A DNA stretch of 64,000 nt from Natronorubrum halophilum (GTDB lineage Archaea > Halobacteriota > Halobacteria > Halobacteriales > Natrialbaceae), in NCBI RefSeq assembly GCF_003670115.1, contig NZ_QQTY01000004.1, positions 620,001 to 684,000 on the forward strand, in the 5' to 3' direction. The notes under the pieces were generated by a model. The model saw only the letters and a list, made by a program, of their open reading frames with translations, did no database searches and had not been told where the DNA came from. The stretch's first letter is position 1. Each line of letters opens with the position of its first letter. A program made the translations under genes and the position numbers. This document shows positions 1 through 8,670 of this stretch, piece after piece.

Positions 1-1
1 G

Positions 2-1153
2 GTGACGGTGCTGGCGTTCGGACTGCTTCAATACTGGACTGACGGGGCCGTAATTAACGCGATCGAGGAGAACGAGCGGCTACAGGTACTGTTCGGCGGC
101 CTGCTCGGGCTGACGCCCGGCTGTGGCGGCGCGATCGTCGTGATGCCGCTGTACGTCCGCGGGACGGTCAGCTTCGGAACCGTGGTCGCGACCCTCGGGG
201 CAACGGCGGGCGACTCGGCGTTCGTCATCCTCGCTCTCGCACCCGAGGCCGCGCTGTACGCGTACGCCATCGCCTTTGTGGCCTCCGTCGCCACCGGCTA
301 CCTCGTCGACTCGTTCGGAATGGGCGTCTCCCGCGTCGACGCTGCCGTTGCGCGGCTCTCGCCCGCGACGGCCGACGGCGGGACCGTGGTCAACGGCGGC
401 GTCGGACCGAATCCCGCCCACGATTATGGCGGCCCGTCGCCCACCCACGCCCACGATACGGGGCCGGATCGCCGTTCTCGAGTGCTCACGCCGCTTTCTC
501 ATCTCCTCCACGTCGCGTGGTGGCTTGCCTCCGTCGCGGGACTCGTCCTCGGGACTCTCTACTTGCTTCGGGGCGGTCCGGAAGTCGCGCTGGCGCTCGA
601 TCTGGGCTTCGACGGCCTGTTCACCATGATCGGCGTCACCGGTGCGGTGTTGTCGCTGTACCTCTACGCGGTCGGTCGCCACTACGTCGGCGAAGGGGAG
701 ATCGCTCGCGCTCGAGACTCCTTCGGGTCGGTGTATGACACCCTCACCCACGCGGCGATGGAGACCAGTTTCGTCACCGTCTGGGTGCTCGTGGCCTTCC
801 TCGTCTACGAGTACGCCGTCCTCCTGACGGGGGTGAACGTCACCACCGTCGCCGCGGCGGCGGGCGTACTCGCGCCCATCGGCGGCGCAGTGGTCGGTCT
901 GATACCCGGCTGTGGTCCCCAGATCCTGCTGGCGAGCGTTTACGCCGAGGGCGGACTGCCCTTTTCTGCGCTGTCCGCCAACGCGATCGCCCAGGACGGC
1001 GACGCCCTGTTCCCGCTGCTGGCCGTCGACGCGAAGGCCGCTATCGTCGCGACGATCTACAACTTCCTGCCCGCGGTCGTCGTCGGCGTCGCGCTCCACT
1101 TCCTGTGGAGCCCGGTCTTCGGGATGGCGGAGTTCGGGTTCGGCGTGTTGTGA
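2..1153 (+). CDS. putative 10-TM heavy-metal (manganese-type) exporter, 5' partial
   Basis: A very hydrophobic protein built as two similar halves. Each half carries the same signature, GLTPGCG near residue 36 and GLIPGCG near residue 299, followed by a helix pair; this is the pattern of the putative 10TM heavy-metal exporter / putative manganese transporter family (PF11449-like). A polar, His- and Asp-containing linker of about 60 residues joins the halves. The reading frame is open to the first base, and family members usually have one more N-terminal helix before the first GxxPGCG motif, so the gene probably begins upstream and the GTG at base 2 is not a trustworthy start. Substrate cannot be read from sequence. 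Confidence 0.7.
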   Translation: MTVLAFGLLQYWTDGAVINAIEENERLQVLFGGLLGLTPGCGGAIVVMPLYVRGTVSFGTVVATLGATAGDSAFVILALAPEAALYAYAIAFVASVATGYLVDSFGMGVSRVDAAVARLSPATADGGTVVNGGVGPNPAHDYGGPSPTHAHDTGPDRRSRVLTPLSHLLHVAWWLASVAGLVLGTLYLLRGGPEVALALDLGFDGLFTMIGVTGAVLSLYLYAVGRHYVGEGEIARARDSFGSVYDTLTHAAMETSFVTVWVLVAFLVYEYAVLLTGVNVTTVAAAAGVLAPIGGAVVGLIPGCGPQILLASVYAEGGLPFSALSANAIAQDGDALFPLLAVDAKAAIVATIYNFLPAVVVGVALHFLWSPVFGMAEFGFGVL

Positions 1154-1234
1154 CCGGCTCTGGGTAGCGCCCAGTCGCTGACATGCTCTGTATTACTCCG
1201 TAAGGCCGAGCTGTCGGTCTTTTTCATCGAAGTG

Positions 1235-1275
1235 TTTGCGCCTCGGGTTCGTCGGAGACGAACCCGAGGCGCAAA
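1235..1275. terminator. perfect 19-bp inverted repeat between convergent genes
   Basis: Bases 1235-1253 are exactly the reverse complement of 1257-1275, leaving a 3-base loop (GGA). The stem is GC-rich. It lies between the ends of the exporter gene (1153) and uvrB (1431, opposite strand), so a bidirectional terminator or an RNA 3'-end stabiliser is the simplest reading. There is no long T run directly after either arm, although TTTTT occurs at 1220-1224, so function is inferred only. Confidence 0.55.
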
Positions 1276-1430
1276 AGTTCGTTCTCTATACTTATCGCGG
1301 GCTTCACGAGTTCTTCTGAATAACGAAACCGTGATACTATCTACTGCTAACGCGAGGACTCGAGGCCGGGGATAACGCCGTCGGACTCGATTTCCACACG
1401 TAAGCACGACGATCGTACGCTGACCGATGT

Positions 1431-3485
1431 TCAGAACTCCTCGGTCGGCGGCGCGATTCCCTCGTCGCCGCCCTCGAGTTCGAACTCCTCGCGAACTTCC
1501 CGAATCCGGTCGCGGATATCGGCCGCCAACTCGAACTCGAGGTTGCCCGCCGCCTCTTCCATGCGGTCCTCGAGTTCCTCGACGTAGCGGGCGGCCTCGT
1601 CGTCGTCCGCGAGTTCCTTTCCGGAAACGCTCGAGGTGTCGGTTTTGCTTCCCGGAAGGTTGGCCTCGCTGACGTCCTTCTCGATCGTCGTCGGCTCGAG
1701 GCCGCGTTCCTCGTTGTACGTCCGCTGAATCTCGCGGCGGCGCTGCGTCTCCTCGATCGCGGACTCCATGGCGTTCGAGGGCTCGTCGGCGTAGAGGACG
1801 ACCTCGCCGTTGACGTTCCGGGCGGCCCGCCCCATCGTCTGGACGAGCGTGGTTTCGCTCCGGAGGAATCCCTCTTGGTCGGCGTCCAGGATGGCGACCA
1901 GACTCACCTCGGGGATGTCCAGTCCCTCCCGCAGGAGGTTGATCCCGACGAGGACGTCGATCTCGCCGAGCCGAAGCGAGCGGATGATCTCGTGGCGCTC
2001 TAAGGTGTCCGTCTCGTCGTGCATGTACGCGACATTGACGCCCGATTCCTCGAGGAACTCGGTCAGGTCCTCGGCCATCCGCTTCGTGAGCGTCGTCACG
2101 AGGGTCCGCTCGTCGCGTTCGATTCGGGTATCGATGCGATCCATCAGGTCGTCGACCTGGCCGCTTGCCGGTGCGGTCTCGATCTGCGGATCGACGAGGT
2201 GGGTCGGGCGAACGATCTGTTCGACGATCCGGTCGCTCTCCTCGCGCTCGTAGTCGCTCGGCGTCGCGCTGACGTACAGCGTCTGGTCGGTCTTCTCCTG
2301 GAACTCCTCGAACGTGAGCGGACGGTTGTCGTACGCGGTCGGGAGCCGGAACCCGTTATCGACCAGCGAGTCCTTCCGGGACTTGTCGCCGGCGTACTGG
2401 CCCCGGATCTGGGGCAGGGTCACGTGGGATTCGTCGACCACGGTCAGGAAGTCATCGGGGAAGTAGTCCAGGAGAGTGTAGGGAGCCTCGCCGGATTCGC
2501 GATCCGAGAGGTAGACGGAGTAGTTTTCGATCCCCGAACAGTAGCCCGTCTCCTGCATCATCTCGAGGTCGAACGTGGTCCGCTCGTCGATGCGCTGGGC
2601 CGAGATCAGGTCGCCGTTGCGCTCGAAGTACGAGATTCGGGAGTCGAGGTCGTCGCGAATCTCGTCCATCGCGTCCTCGAGCGTCGTCTCCGGGATGGAG
2701 TAGTGCTCCGCCGGGTGGATCAACACGGCCTGCTGGTCGCCCTGCGTCTTCCCCTCGAGCGGGTCAACCTTGACCATGCGGTCGATCTCGTCGCCCCAGA
2801 GTTCGACGCGGACGGCGTAGCGGCCGTACATCGGGTAGATCTCGATCGTATCGCCGCGGACGCGGAACGTACCTTGCGTGAAGTCGACGTCGTTGCGCTC
2901 GTAGTTCAGGTCGACCAGTCGCGCCAGCAACTCGTCGCGACCGACCTCCTCGCCGACCTCGAGTCGAAGCGACATGTCGATGTAGTTGCGCGGGTCGCCG
3001 AGGCCGTAGATCGCGGAGACGCTCGCGACGACGATGACGTCCCCGCGCGTCAGCAACGAGCGCGTCGCGGAGTGGCGAAGTCGGTCGATCTCGTCGTTGA
3101 TCGAGGCGTCTTTGTCGATGTAGGTGTCGCTCTGCTCGACGTAGGCCTCGGGCTGGTAGTAGTCGTAGTAGGAGACGAAGTACTCGACGGCGTTTTCGGG
3201 GAAGAGGTTCCGGAACTCCTCGTACAACTGGGCCGCCAGCGTCTTGTTGTGGGCGATGACGAGCGTCGGCTTCTGGACCTCCTCCAGCACCCACGAGACG
3301 GTGTTGGTCTTGCCCGACCCGGTCACCCCGAGTAAGGTCTGTTTGTCCATTCCCGAGTCGAAGCCCGCGGCTAACTGCTCGATCGCCTCGGGTTGGTCGC
3401 CCGCGGGGTCGAAGGGGGCGTCGACCTCGAACGGGCGGTCGACGTCGGGACGGTCCGGCTGGAGGGGCCCTCGAGTCTCGCTCAT
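1431..3485 (-). CDS. uvrB: excinuclease ABC subunit B
   Basis: Damage-verification helicase of bacterial-type nucleotide excision repair; it is loaded on DNA by UvrA and recruits UvrC. Visible signatures: Walker A GVTGSGKT (about residues 53-60), the beta-hairpin stretch [12 protein letters not shown], the DESH box, the superfamily 2 motif [10 protein letters not shown], and a C-terminal UVR coiled coil that binds UvrC. Length 684 residues is normal for the family. The frame is open 27 codons further upstream, but the ATG at 3485 gives the usual N-terminus, and the extra residues are not UvrB-like. uvrA and uvrC are not in the window. Many haloarchaea keep this bacterial-type system, so its presence is expected. 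Confidence 0.97.
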   Translation of the reverse strand: MSETRGPLQPDRPDVDRPFEVDAPFDPAGDQPEAIEQLAAGFDSGMDKQTLLGVTGSGKTNTVSWVLEEVQKPTLVIAHNKTLAAQLYEEFRNLFPENAVEYFVSYYDYYQPEAYVEQSDTYIDKDASINDEIDRLRHSATRSLLTRGDVIVVASVSAIYGLGDPRNYIDMSLRLEVGEEVGRDELLARLVDLNYERNDVDFTQGTFRVRGDTIEIYPMYGRYAVRVELWGDEIDRMVKVDPLEGKTQGDQQAVLIHPAEHYSIPETTLEDAMDEIRDDLDSRISYFERNGDLISAQRIDERTTFDLEMMQETGYCSGIENYSVYLSDRESGEAPYTLLDYFPDDFLTVVDESHVTLPQIRGQYAGDKSRKDSLVDNGFRLPTAYDNRPLTFEEFQEKTDQTLYVSATPSDYEREESDRIVEQIVRPTHLVDPQIETAPASGQVDDLMDRIDTRIERDERTLVTTLTKRMAEDLTEFLEESGVNVAYMHDETDTLERHEIIRSLRLGEIDVLVGINLLREGLDIPEVSLVAILDADQEGFLRSETTLVQTMGRAARNVNGEVVLYADEPSNAMESAIEETQRRREIQRTYNEERGLEPTTIEKDVSEANLPGSKTDTSSVSGKELADDDEAARYVEELEDRMEEAAGNLEFELAADIRDRIREVREEFELEGGDEGIAPPTEEF

Positions 3486-3609
3486 TATCGGAGTCAGGGG
3501 CTCGAGGCACTTTACGCGCTCGCATCGGAGATCGACCCGCCTCGCCGGCGTCTCCCACGTGGCCACTGCTCGCCCAATCGTTATGGGTCGTCTCGTGGTG
3601 GCCGGACGT

Positions 3610-3876
3610 ATGACGGAGCAACTCCAGCAGGCTCGCGACGACCTCGAAGAAGCGGCGAAGTCGGCCGACGACGACGTCCGCGACGATATCCGGGAAACCG
3701 CCGAGGCCTTCGCCGACTACACGATGAGCGATACGGAACCCGATCACGCGATCCTCGACGAGCGACTCAACACGCTCCGACAGGCCCGCGAGCGGGCGGA
3801 CGGTAACACCAGGGACAAACTCGAGTCGGCCATCGAGACGACCGAAGACTACCGCGAAGGGATCGACCAGGCCTAG
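3610..3876 (+). CDS. small acidic helical haloarchaeal protein
   Basis: 88 residues, highly charged, with no Cys and a predicted all-helical make-up: an N-terminal amphipathic segment ([19 protein letters not shown]) followed by Asp/Glu/Arg-rich helices. It resembles small conserved haloarchaeal proteins of unknown function (DUF7553-like, recalled and not checked). The frame is open upstream, opposite uvrB, but ATG 3610 is the first start outside that gene and gives a sensible N-terminus. Divergent from uvrB with about 125 bp between starts. Function unknown. Confidence 0.65.
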   Translation: MTEQLQQARDDLEEAAKSADDDVRDDIRETAEAFADYTMSDTEPDHAILDERLNTLRQARERADGNTRDKLESAIETTEDYREGIDQA

Positions 3877-4060
3877 CCGTCACGGGTCGATTCGAAGTCG
3901 TCTCGAGCGCCACGAGTCGGCGCTTCTCGCCGTCGGATTCGATCGCCGAACGGCCGTTCGATCGAACGCTCGAGCAGCGAACGGCTCGCGCACCCGGCAT
4001 CCGGATCGAAACCCGACGGCTGGATTGCGACCGCGATCGTACGCTGTCTGCCGCGGCACT

Positions 4061-4098
4061 TTCCGCCTACCGTGGCACCTTCCGCCTACCGTAGCACC
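4061..4098. repeat. 19-bp tandem duplication
   Basis: The unit TTCCGCCTACCGTGGCACC (4061-4079) is followed at once by the same 19 bases with one change, G to A (4080-4098). Lies in non-coding sequence. Probably a replication-slippage product. Confidence 0.8.
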
Positions 4099-4142
4099 GA
4101 GAGATTTGCTGTCCTCCTTAGCCGCCACGCCCTCTTCAGCCG

Positions 4143-4243
4143 CCACGTCCTCCCCAGCCGACTCGCTCACTCACTGCGTTCGTTCACTCCTCCCTCGCGG
4201 GTCGCGTCGCGGCTCGCTGCCGATCGCCGCGACGCAGCGCGCC
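4143..4243. repeat. dispersed intergenic repeat, copy A
   Basis: Begins CCACGTCCTCCCCAGCC and continues with CTCGCTCACTCACTGCG-like runs and a CGCGTCGCG-rich tail ending near CGACGCAGCGCGCCG. The same order of blocks recurs at 31304-31410. Both copies are non-coding. Confidence 0.65.
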
Positions 4244-4417
4244 GACGAACGGTTACCGTTCTCGTCGGCTTCGGTGCGGTCGCTCACCGTCTCCGTGATG
4301 GCTGCTCGTTCCACGCGTGGCCTCGCACGCTCGTCCGTTCTCACGGTTCGGGCGGCAGTTGTCGGGCCGGCACACGACTGCTCGAGTATTTTCTCCGAAT
4401 CGGTGATACGTCACGCC

Positions 4418-4621
4418 ATGAGCCGATCTTCCGGTTCAAACTGGCAGTACAAGGTTCTCGAGCCACCGCGCGGTCCGACGATGGAGGAGGCGGTCGATCC
4501 GACGGCGGAACTGAACGACCTCGGCACCGACGGCTGGGAGCTCGTGACGACCATCGAGTACACCGGTGGCGGCACGAAGTACCTCGTCTTCAAACGACCC
4601 GAGAGCGCTACCGATGAGTGA
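4418..4621 (+). CDS. DUF4177 family small protein
   Basis: 67 residues. The sequence NWQYKVLEPP at the start, LNDLGTDGWELV in the middle and YLVFKRP at the end fit the DUF4177 pattern (a short beta-rich domain with the conserved GWELV block). Biochemical role unknown. Its TGA (4619-4621) overlaps the ATG of the next gene (4614), so the two are translationally coupled. The ATG at 4418 is chosen because upstream in-frame sequence runs through the dispersed repeat and has non-protein-like composition. Confidence 0.75.
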   Translation: MSRSSGSNWQYKVLEPPRGPTMEEAVDPTAELNDLGTDGWELVTTIEYTGGGTKYLVFKRPESATDE

Positions 4622-5624
4622 CGAGGTAAGCACCCAGAACACCATGCGCGAACGGGCCGACGAGAGTCGGCTCAAGCTCTGGTTGCTTCTCGGTGCGAAT
4701 CGAACGCTCGTGACCGTCGTGATCTCGGTCGTGTTCTTCGCCCTGTTCGTCGGCATCGGCTCGCGACTCGAGCCGTCGCTCTCGAACCTGATCGAGAATC
4801 GCGGCGTCATCGAGACGCTGTTCTCCGCCATGATCGGCGCGCTCATCACGGGGGTCACGCTGGTCGTCACGATCAGTCAACTCATCATCTCCGAGGAAAA
4901 CGGCCCGCTCGGGGAGCAACACCGACGTATGAGCGAGACCATGGACTTCCGAGATCACGTCACGGATCTCGTCGGCAAACCGTCGCCGGCCGATCCGTCG
5001 GCACTGCTGCGGAACCTCGTCGACGCCACCGAGTCCCGAGCGGAGCAGTTCCGGGAGTCGGTCGACGCCGCCGACGATGAGGCGTTCGCCGCCGAAGTCG
5101 ACGAGTTCGTCGAGAGCCTGACCGGCAACGCCGACACCGTTCGCGAGAAACTCGAGGGAGCGCAGTTCGGGACGTTCGAGGTGTTGAACGCCGCACTCGA
5201 CTACAACTACTCCTGGAAGATCTTTCAACTCGAGCGCCTCGAGGACGACTACGGCGGCGTCATAAACGACGAGCAACGCGCCGCCATCGAGGAGCTCAGA
5301 ACGGCCCTCGTCATGTTCGGGCCGGCCCGAGAACACGTGAAGACGCTCTACTTCCAGTGGGAGCTTATCGACTTATCACGGCTCATCCTGTATGCGGCGA
5401 TTCCGGCGCTGCTGATCGCGGGCAGCGTGTTCACGTTCGTCGACGCGTCGACGGTTCCCGGCACGACCGCCGGCATCGAGAACGTGCTCTGGATCGTCGC
5501 GACCAGCTTTACGATCACGCTCGTGCCGTTTTTCCTCCTCACCGCGTACGTCCTGCGGATCGCAACCGCCGCGAAGCGGACGCTGGCGATCGGTCCGCTC
5601 ATCCTCCGGGGCTCCCAGCGCTGA
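4614..5624 (+). CDS. four-helix membrane protein of unknown function
   Basis: 336 residues. Two membrane segments near the N-terminus (about 31-49 and 70-93), a long soluble helical middle (about 100-250, acidic, likely coiled coil), and two membrane segments near the C-terminus (about 256-275 and 290-316). The layout suggests a membrane-anchored protein with a large cytoplasmic domain. No catalytic motif was recognised. The ATG at 4614 overlaps the end of the DUF4177 gene, marking a two-gene operon, and avoids an unlikely 16-codon extension. Confidence 0.75.
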   Translation: MSDEVSTQNTMRERADESRLKLWLLLGANRTLVTVVISVVFFALFVGIGSRLEPSLSNLIENRGVIETLFSAMIGALITGVTLVVTISQLIISEENGPLGEQHRRMSETMDFRDHVTDLVGKPSPADPSALLRNLVDATESRAEQFRESVDAADDEAFAAEVDEFVESLTGNADTVREKLEGAQFGTFEVLNAALDYNYSWKIFQLERLEDDYGGVINDEQRAAIEELRTALVMFGPAREHVKTLYFQWELIDLSRLILYAAIPALLIAGSVFTFVDASTVPGTTAGIENVLWIVATSFTITLVPFFLLTAYVLRIATAAKRTLAIGPLILRGSQR

Positions 5625-5697
5625 TGGGGGTGGTGACTCCCGCTCTCGCCGGTCGAGAGTCGGTGAAACGAGCCGTCGCCGAATGCCCGTCCGTGTT

Positions 5698-6786
5698 CTA
5701 CCGAAGAAGCGGATTGGTCGGCGACGTCGCTTCCGGGCTCGAGTCGTCGAAGAATCCCTCCGCGCCGTCGAGGTCCAGGACGAACTCGGCTCCGAACGCG
5801 CCGGCCGCCGTCTGGAAGCCGTCGGCCGCATCGCCGGCGAGCACCCGCTGCGTAGCTGTCACGGCCGCATCGACGGTCACGATGTACGGATCGGGCGTTC
5901 GAAGGCGAGCGACGACGCGCTCATCGCCGGAGCGCGCTTCGCCCCAGAGATACGCCGAGCCGCGTTCGCGCGCCCGCTCCGACGGCCCCTCGCGGATGCC
6001 GGTGAGACGCTCGAGCGTCCACTGCACGGGGTTCGAAGCGAGTATCGGCGCGAGATCGCGGTGGAGTCTGAGGGCCGTTCGAGCCGGCTGCGGCATCACC
6101 GCGTATATCTCGACGTTCGGGATCCCCGTCGTGTAGTAGGCGCTCGAAACGTCTCCCGTCGGCATCGTTACGGCCGGACGATCCCCGCGGCCGAAGTCGA
6201 TCCGTCGGGTCCGCCACGCCGCGGGCACGTCCTCGAGGGTCCCGCCGCGGCGGATCGTCCCGCCGTCTTCGGCACCTTCGATCACCGTTCTGAGCGTGCC
6301 GACCGACGGCACTCGAACGGAGTCGACGCCCAGCGCGAGGTCGGTCGCGTCCGGTAGCCGATCCGCGAGGTGCGCGGCGAGACAGTCCATCGGAACCGTC
6401 GAAAAGGCGGCGGCCGGTAGCAGGGTGACGCCGGCGTCGATCGCCTCGTCGTCTCGATCCTCGAGCGCTTCGATGACGGGGATCTCGCCCGTGATATCGA
6501 CGTACTCCGCCTCGCTCTCGAGACAGCCCTCGACGAGTGCCTCGGCGGTGTTCGAGAACGGGCCGGCACAGTTCAGGACGCAGTCGACGTCTGCGAGAGC
6601 CTCCGCGACGACCGCGGGATCCTCGAGATCGAACCGTCGTCCCGGCTGCTCGAGGTCGTCGACCTGCTCGCGAAGCCGGTCACGGTTACGGCCGGCGAGA
6701 ACCGGGTCCAGTCCGCGGTCGATCGCCTCTCGAGCGATCAGCGCTCCGACGAAGCCGTACGAGCCGTAGATCAACAGCGTACCCAT
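5698..6786 (-). CDS. saccharopine dehydrogenase-like NAD(P)-binding protein
   Basis: 362 residues with an N-terminal Rossmann fold: MGTLLIYGSYGFVGALIAREA (GxYGFxG nucleotide loop), then AGRN after strand 2 and the block VLNCAGPFSNTAEALVEGCL, typical of the saccharopine dehydrogenase / trans-acting enoyl reductase group. The C-terminal half is the family's substrate domain. These proteins are often annotated as saccharopine dehydrogenase but rarely perform lysine metabolism; some reduce lipids. The ATG at 6786 starts immediately before the first strand; the frame extends 17 codons upstream without protein-like features. Specific substrate unknown. Confidence 0.8.
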   Translation of the reverse strand: MGTLLIYGSYGFVGALIAREAIDRGLDPVLAGRNRDRLREQVDDLEQPGRRFDLEDPAVVAEALADVDCVLNCAGPFSNTAEALVEGCLESEAEYVDITGEIPVIEALEDRDDEAIDAGVTLLPAAAFSTVPMDCLAAHLADRLPDATDLALGVDSVRVPSVGTLRTVIEGAEDGGTIRRGGTLEDVPAAWRTRRIDFGRGDRPAVTMPTGDVSSAYYTTGIPNVEIYAVMPQPARTALRLHRDLAPILASNPVQWTLERLTGIREGPSERARERGSAYLWGEARSGDERVVARLRTPDPYIVTVDAAVTATQRVLAGDAADGFQTAAGAFGAEFVLDLDGAEGFFDDSSPEATSPTNPLLR

Positions 6787-6896
6787 ACCGGACTCGATGG
6801 GGTCGGGGCGGTTAAACGACGACCCAGCGATTGTCATCGGAGACGAACTCGATCCTCGCCGGTACCCGATCGAGTCTCAGCCCGCTCGCCAGCGCC

Positions 6897-8027
6897 TCAC
6901 TCGAGTCGGTCCAACACCGCGTCCTTCTCGTAGGAGAGCGTGAGCGACCGCGAGCGACCGCGACCGTCGACCTCCGTGTAGTCGGCGTCGATCAGTCCCA
7001 GTTGGTCGAGTTTGTTGACGATCTCGGAGTAGCGCGTGTAGCCGAGGTCCGTTCGCTCGCGGAACGCCTCGTAGACGTCGCCGGCCTGATCGCCGTCGTT
7101 GTTCGCGATCACCTCGAGCAGCGTCCGCTCCGTGCCGGCCAGTCCCGAGAGGCTGCGCGAGAGGTTGATGTACTTCGACTTCTCGTAGGCCTCTTCGACG
7201 TCTTCCATCTCGACGGTGCGGCTGGCCCGCATCTCGGCGTTCAGCCCGGCCCGGCGCAGCAGGTCGATCCCGACGCGGAGGTCGCCGCTCTCGGCGGTGA
7301 GTTCGGCGACGCGTGCGACGGTCTCCCTCGAGATGACGCCGTCGTTGAACCCGCGTCTGATCCGTTCGTCGAGGATGTCGACGATCTCGGGCTGGTCGTA
7401 GACCGGGAAGTAGACGTCTTCGGGGCGGAAGACGCTCTGGACGCGGGAGTCGAGTTCGTCGATGACGTCCAGTGCGGGGTCGGAGGAGACGACGACGACA
7501 CCGATCTTCGCGCCGGGGTACTCCTCGTGGGCCCGCAGGAGCGAGTAGAGCGTATCGCTCGCCTCGTTCTCGTAGAAGAGGTAGTTGACGTCGTCCAAGG
7601 CGACGACGAGGACGCGGTCCTCTTCGACGAGTTTCTCCGCGATCTGGCCGAACAGCTTCTTGAACGAAATTCCGGAGGACGGCGGCTCGTAGTCGAACGT
7701 GCCCTCGAACAGCCTCGAGAACACCGAGTACCGGGTTGCGTTCACCTGACAGTTGACGCGGATCGTGCGCACGTCGCTGGTCTGGGCACCCACCTCGTCG
7801 AACAGTTTCTGGATCGCCGTCGTCTTGCCGGTTCCCGGCGGTCCGCGAACCATGACGTTGAGCGGCCGCGACCCGCGCACCGCTGGACGCAACGCGTACG
7901 TCAGGCTCTGGGTCTGGCCCTCGCGGTGCTTGAACGTCTCGGGAACGTAGTCGATTTCGAAGACGTGCTCGTTTTTGAACACCGACTCGTCCCACGACAA
8001 CATCCCCCCGTCGGGGTCGTCCACCAT
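6897..8027 (-). CDS. cdc6: Orc1/Cdc6 family replication initiator, atypical paralogue
   Basis: 376-residue AAA+ ATPase with C-terminal winged helix. Walker A GPPGTGKT at residues 62-69; Walker B VVALDDVN at about 141-148, where the usual Asp-Glu is Asp-Asp; sensor 1 VVVVSSDP; the final 80 residues contain the winged-helix segment. It should bind origin recognition boxes and load MCM. Start ATG 8027 is chosen because sequence upstream is AT-rich and not acidic. No clear origin recognition boxes were seen in the 410 bp upstream, so it may act at an origin elsewhere or as a regulator. Confidence 0.9.
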   Translation of the reverse strand: MVDDPDGGMLSWDESVFKNEHVFEIDYVPETFKHREGQTQSLTYALRPAVRGSRPLNVMVRGPPGTGKTTAIQKLFDEVGAQTSDVRTIRVNCQVNATRYSVFSRLFEGTFDYEPPSSGISFKKLFGQIAEKLVEEDRVLVVALDDVNYLFYENEASDTLYSLLRAHEEYPGAKIGVVVVSSDPALDVIDELDSRVQSVFRPEDVYFPVYDQPEIVDILDERIRRGFNDGVISRETVARVAELTAESGDLRVGIDLLRRAGLNAEMRASRTVEMEDVEEAYEKSKYINLSRSLSGLAGTERTLLEVIANNDGDQAGDVYEAFRERTDLGYTRYSEIVNKLDQLGLIDADYTEVDGRGRSRSLTLSYEKDAVLDRLE

Positions 8028-8438
8028 TACTTTCACCACGCTCTCGAAGCTACTTAGTTGTTCGCTGCGAACATACGCCGAACTGGCGCTACCTATGTTA
8101 CACCCGTCTATAAAACTCACTACGAATACTAGATCTTCCCTGACACTAGCCATAATACTTAACAAATAGCGTCAGAATGAGGGTATTAGCGGGATACTGT
8201 CCACCGGTCGTCACTCACGAGGAACGATTCGTGCACTCTCCAAGCCGGTATCCCGCGTCTATGACCGCTTCGGCCCGTTGTAGGGCGCGACACACTCGAA
8301 CGCGACGCTCACGCCACGCGGCCGATTCGAATCGGCCGCCCGTGGCCGTGACATTTTGGATGGCGGATACGCTGGCAGCGCCAACACCGGTCTCGATTCG
8401 CTCGGTCGACGCGATCTGCCGGTCCGAACCGTGGACCG
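8028..8438. promoter_or_regulatory. 411-bp non-coding region upstream of the Orc1/Cdc6 gene
   Basis: The first 140 bp next to the cdc6 start are AT-rich and hold TATA-like stretches (for example around 8107-8112 and 8150-8165). No inverted G-rich ORB-type repeats or A/T-rich duplex-unwinding tract flanked by such repeats were found, so this is not called an origin. The rest is GC-rich with no gene. Confidence 0.4.
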
Positions 8439-8606
8439 TCAGGCCAGTTCGATTCGCTCCACCTCTCGCTCGAGATCCGCCGGTGCGATTCGACTCCCGT
8501 GGGTCATTCGGACGTGCGCTCGCACCAGCCGTTCGACCTCGTCGGCACTGCTCGAGCGAACCATGAACTGACAGTTCCCGCTCGAACACGAAAATCGGTA
8601 GGGCAT
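8439..8606 (-). CDS. DUF1059 family small protein
   Basis: 55 residues read on the minus strand from ATG 8606 to TGA 8439-8441. It begins MPYRFSCSSGNCQFMVRS and contains AHVRMTHG, the Cys pair plus His-rich helix seen in DUF1059 proteins. It is too short for many gene finders and lies just downstream of the MutS-like gene on the same strand (gap about 64 bp). The two Cys and the two His may bind metal. Function unknown. Confidence 0.75.
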   Translation of the reverse strand: MPYRFSCSSGNCQFMVRSSSADEVERLVRAHVRMTHGSRIAPADLEREVERIELA

Positions 8607-8670
8607 ACCATCACATGATCGGGGTGCGGGGGTAGGTGTTGCACTTGCATACCCCAGTGCCGTGTGTTGA

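Larger units (their letters stand above)
3877..4417. other. 541-bp intergenic stretch with repeats, no gene seen
   Basis: No convincing coding region. It contains a 19-bp tandem duplication (4061-4098) and one copy of a low-complexity dispersed repeat (4143-4243) whose second copy is at 31304-31410. Open frames here have atypical composition (Arg/Ser-rich) and are rejected. Confidence 0.6.

Noticed and set aside
4143-4243. Possible CRISPR-like or tRNA-like structure in the CTC-rich repeat
   Set aside because: Blocks are not regularly spaced and have no repeat-spacer alternation; only a dispersed repeat is supported.
8028-8438. Possible replication origin next to the Orc1/Cdc6 gene
   Set aside because: I looked for paired, inverted ORB-type repeats around an AT-rich core and did not see them. 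Recorded as an upstream region only.
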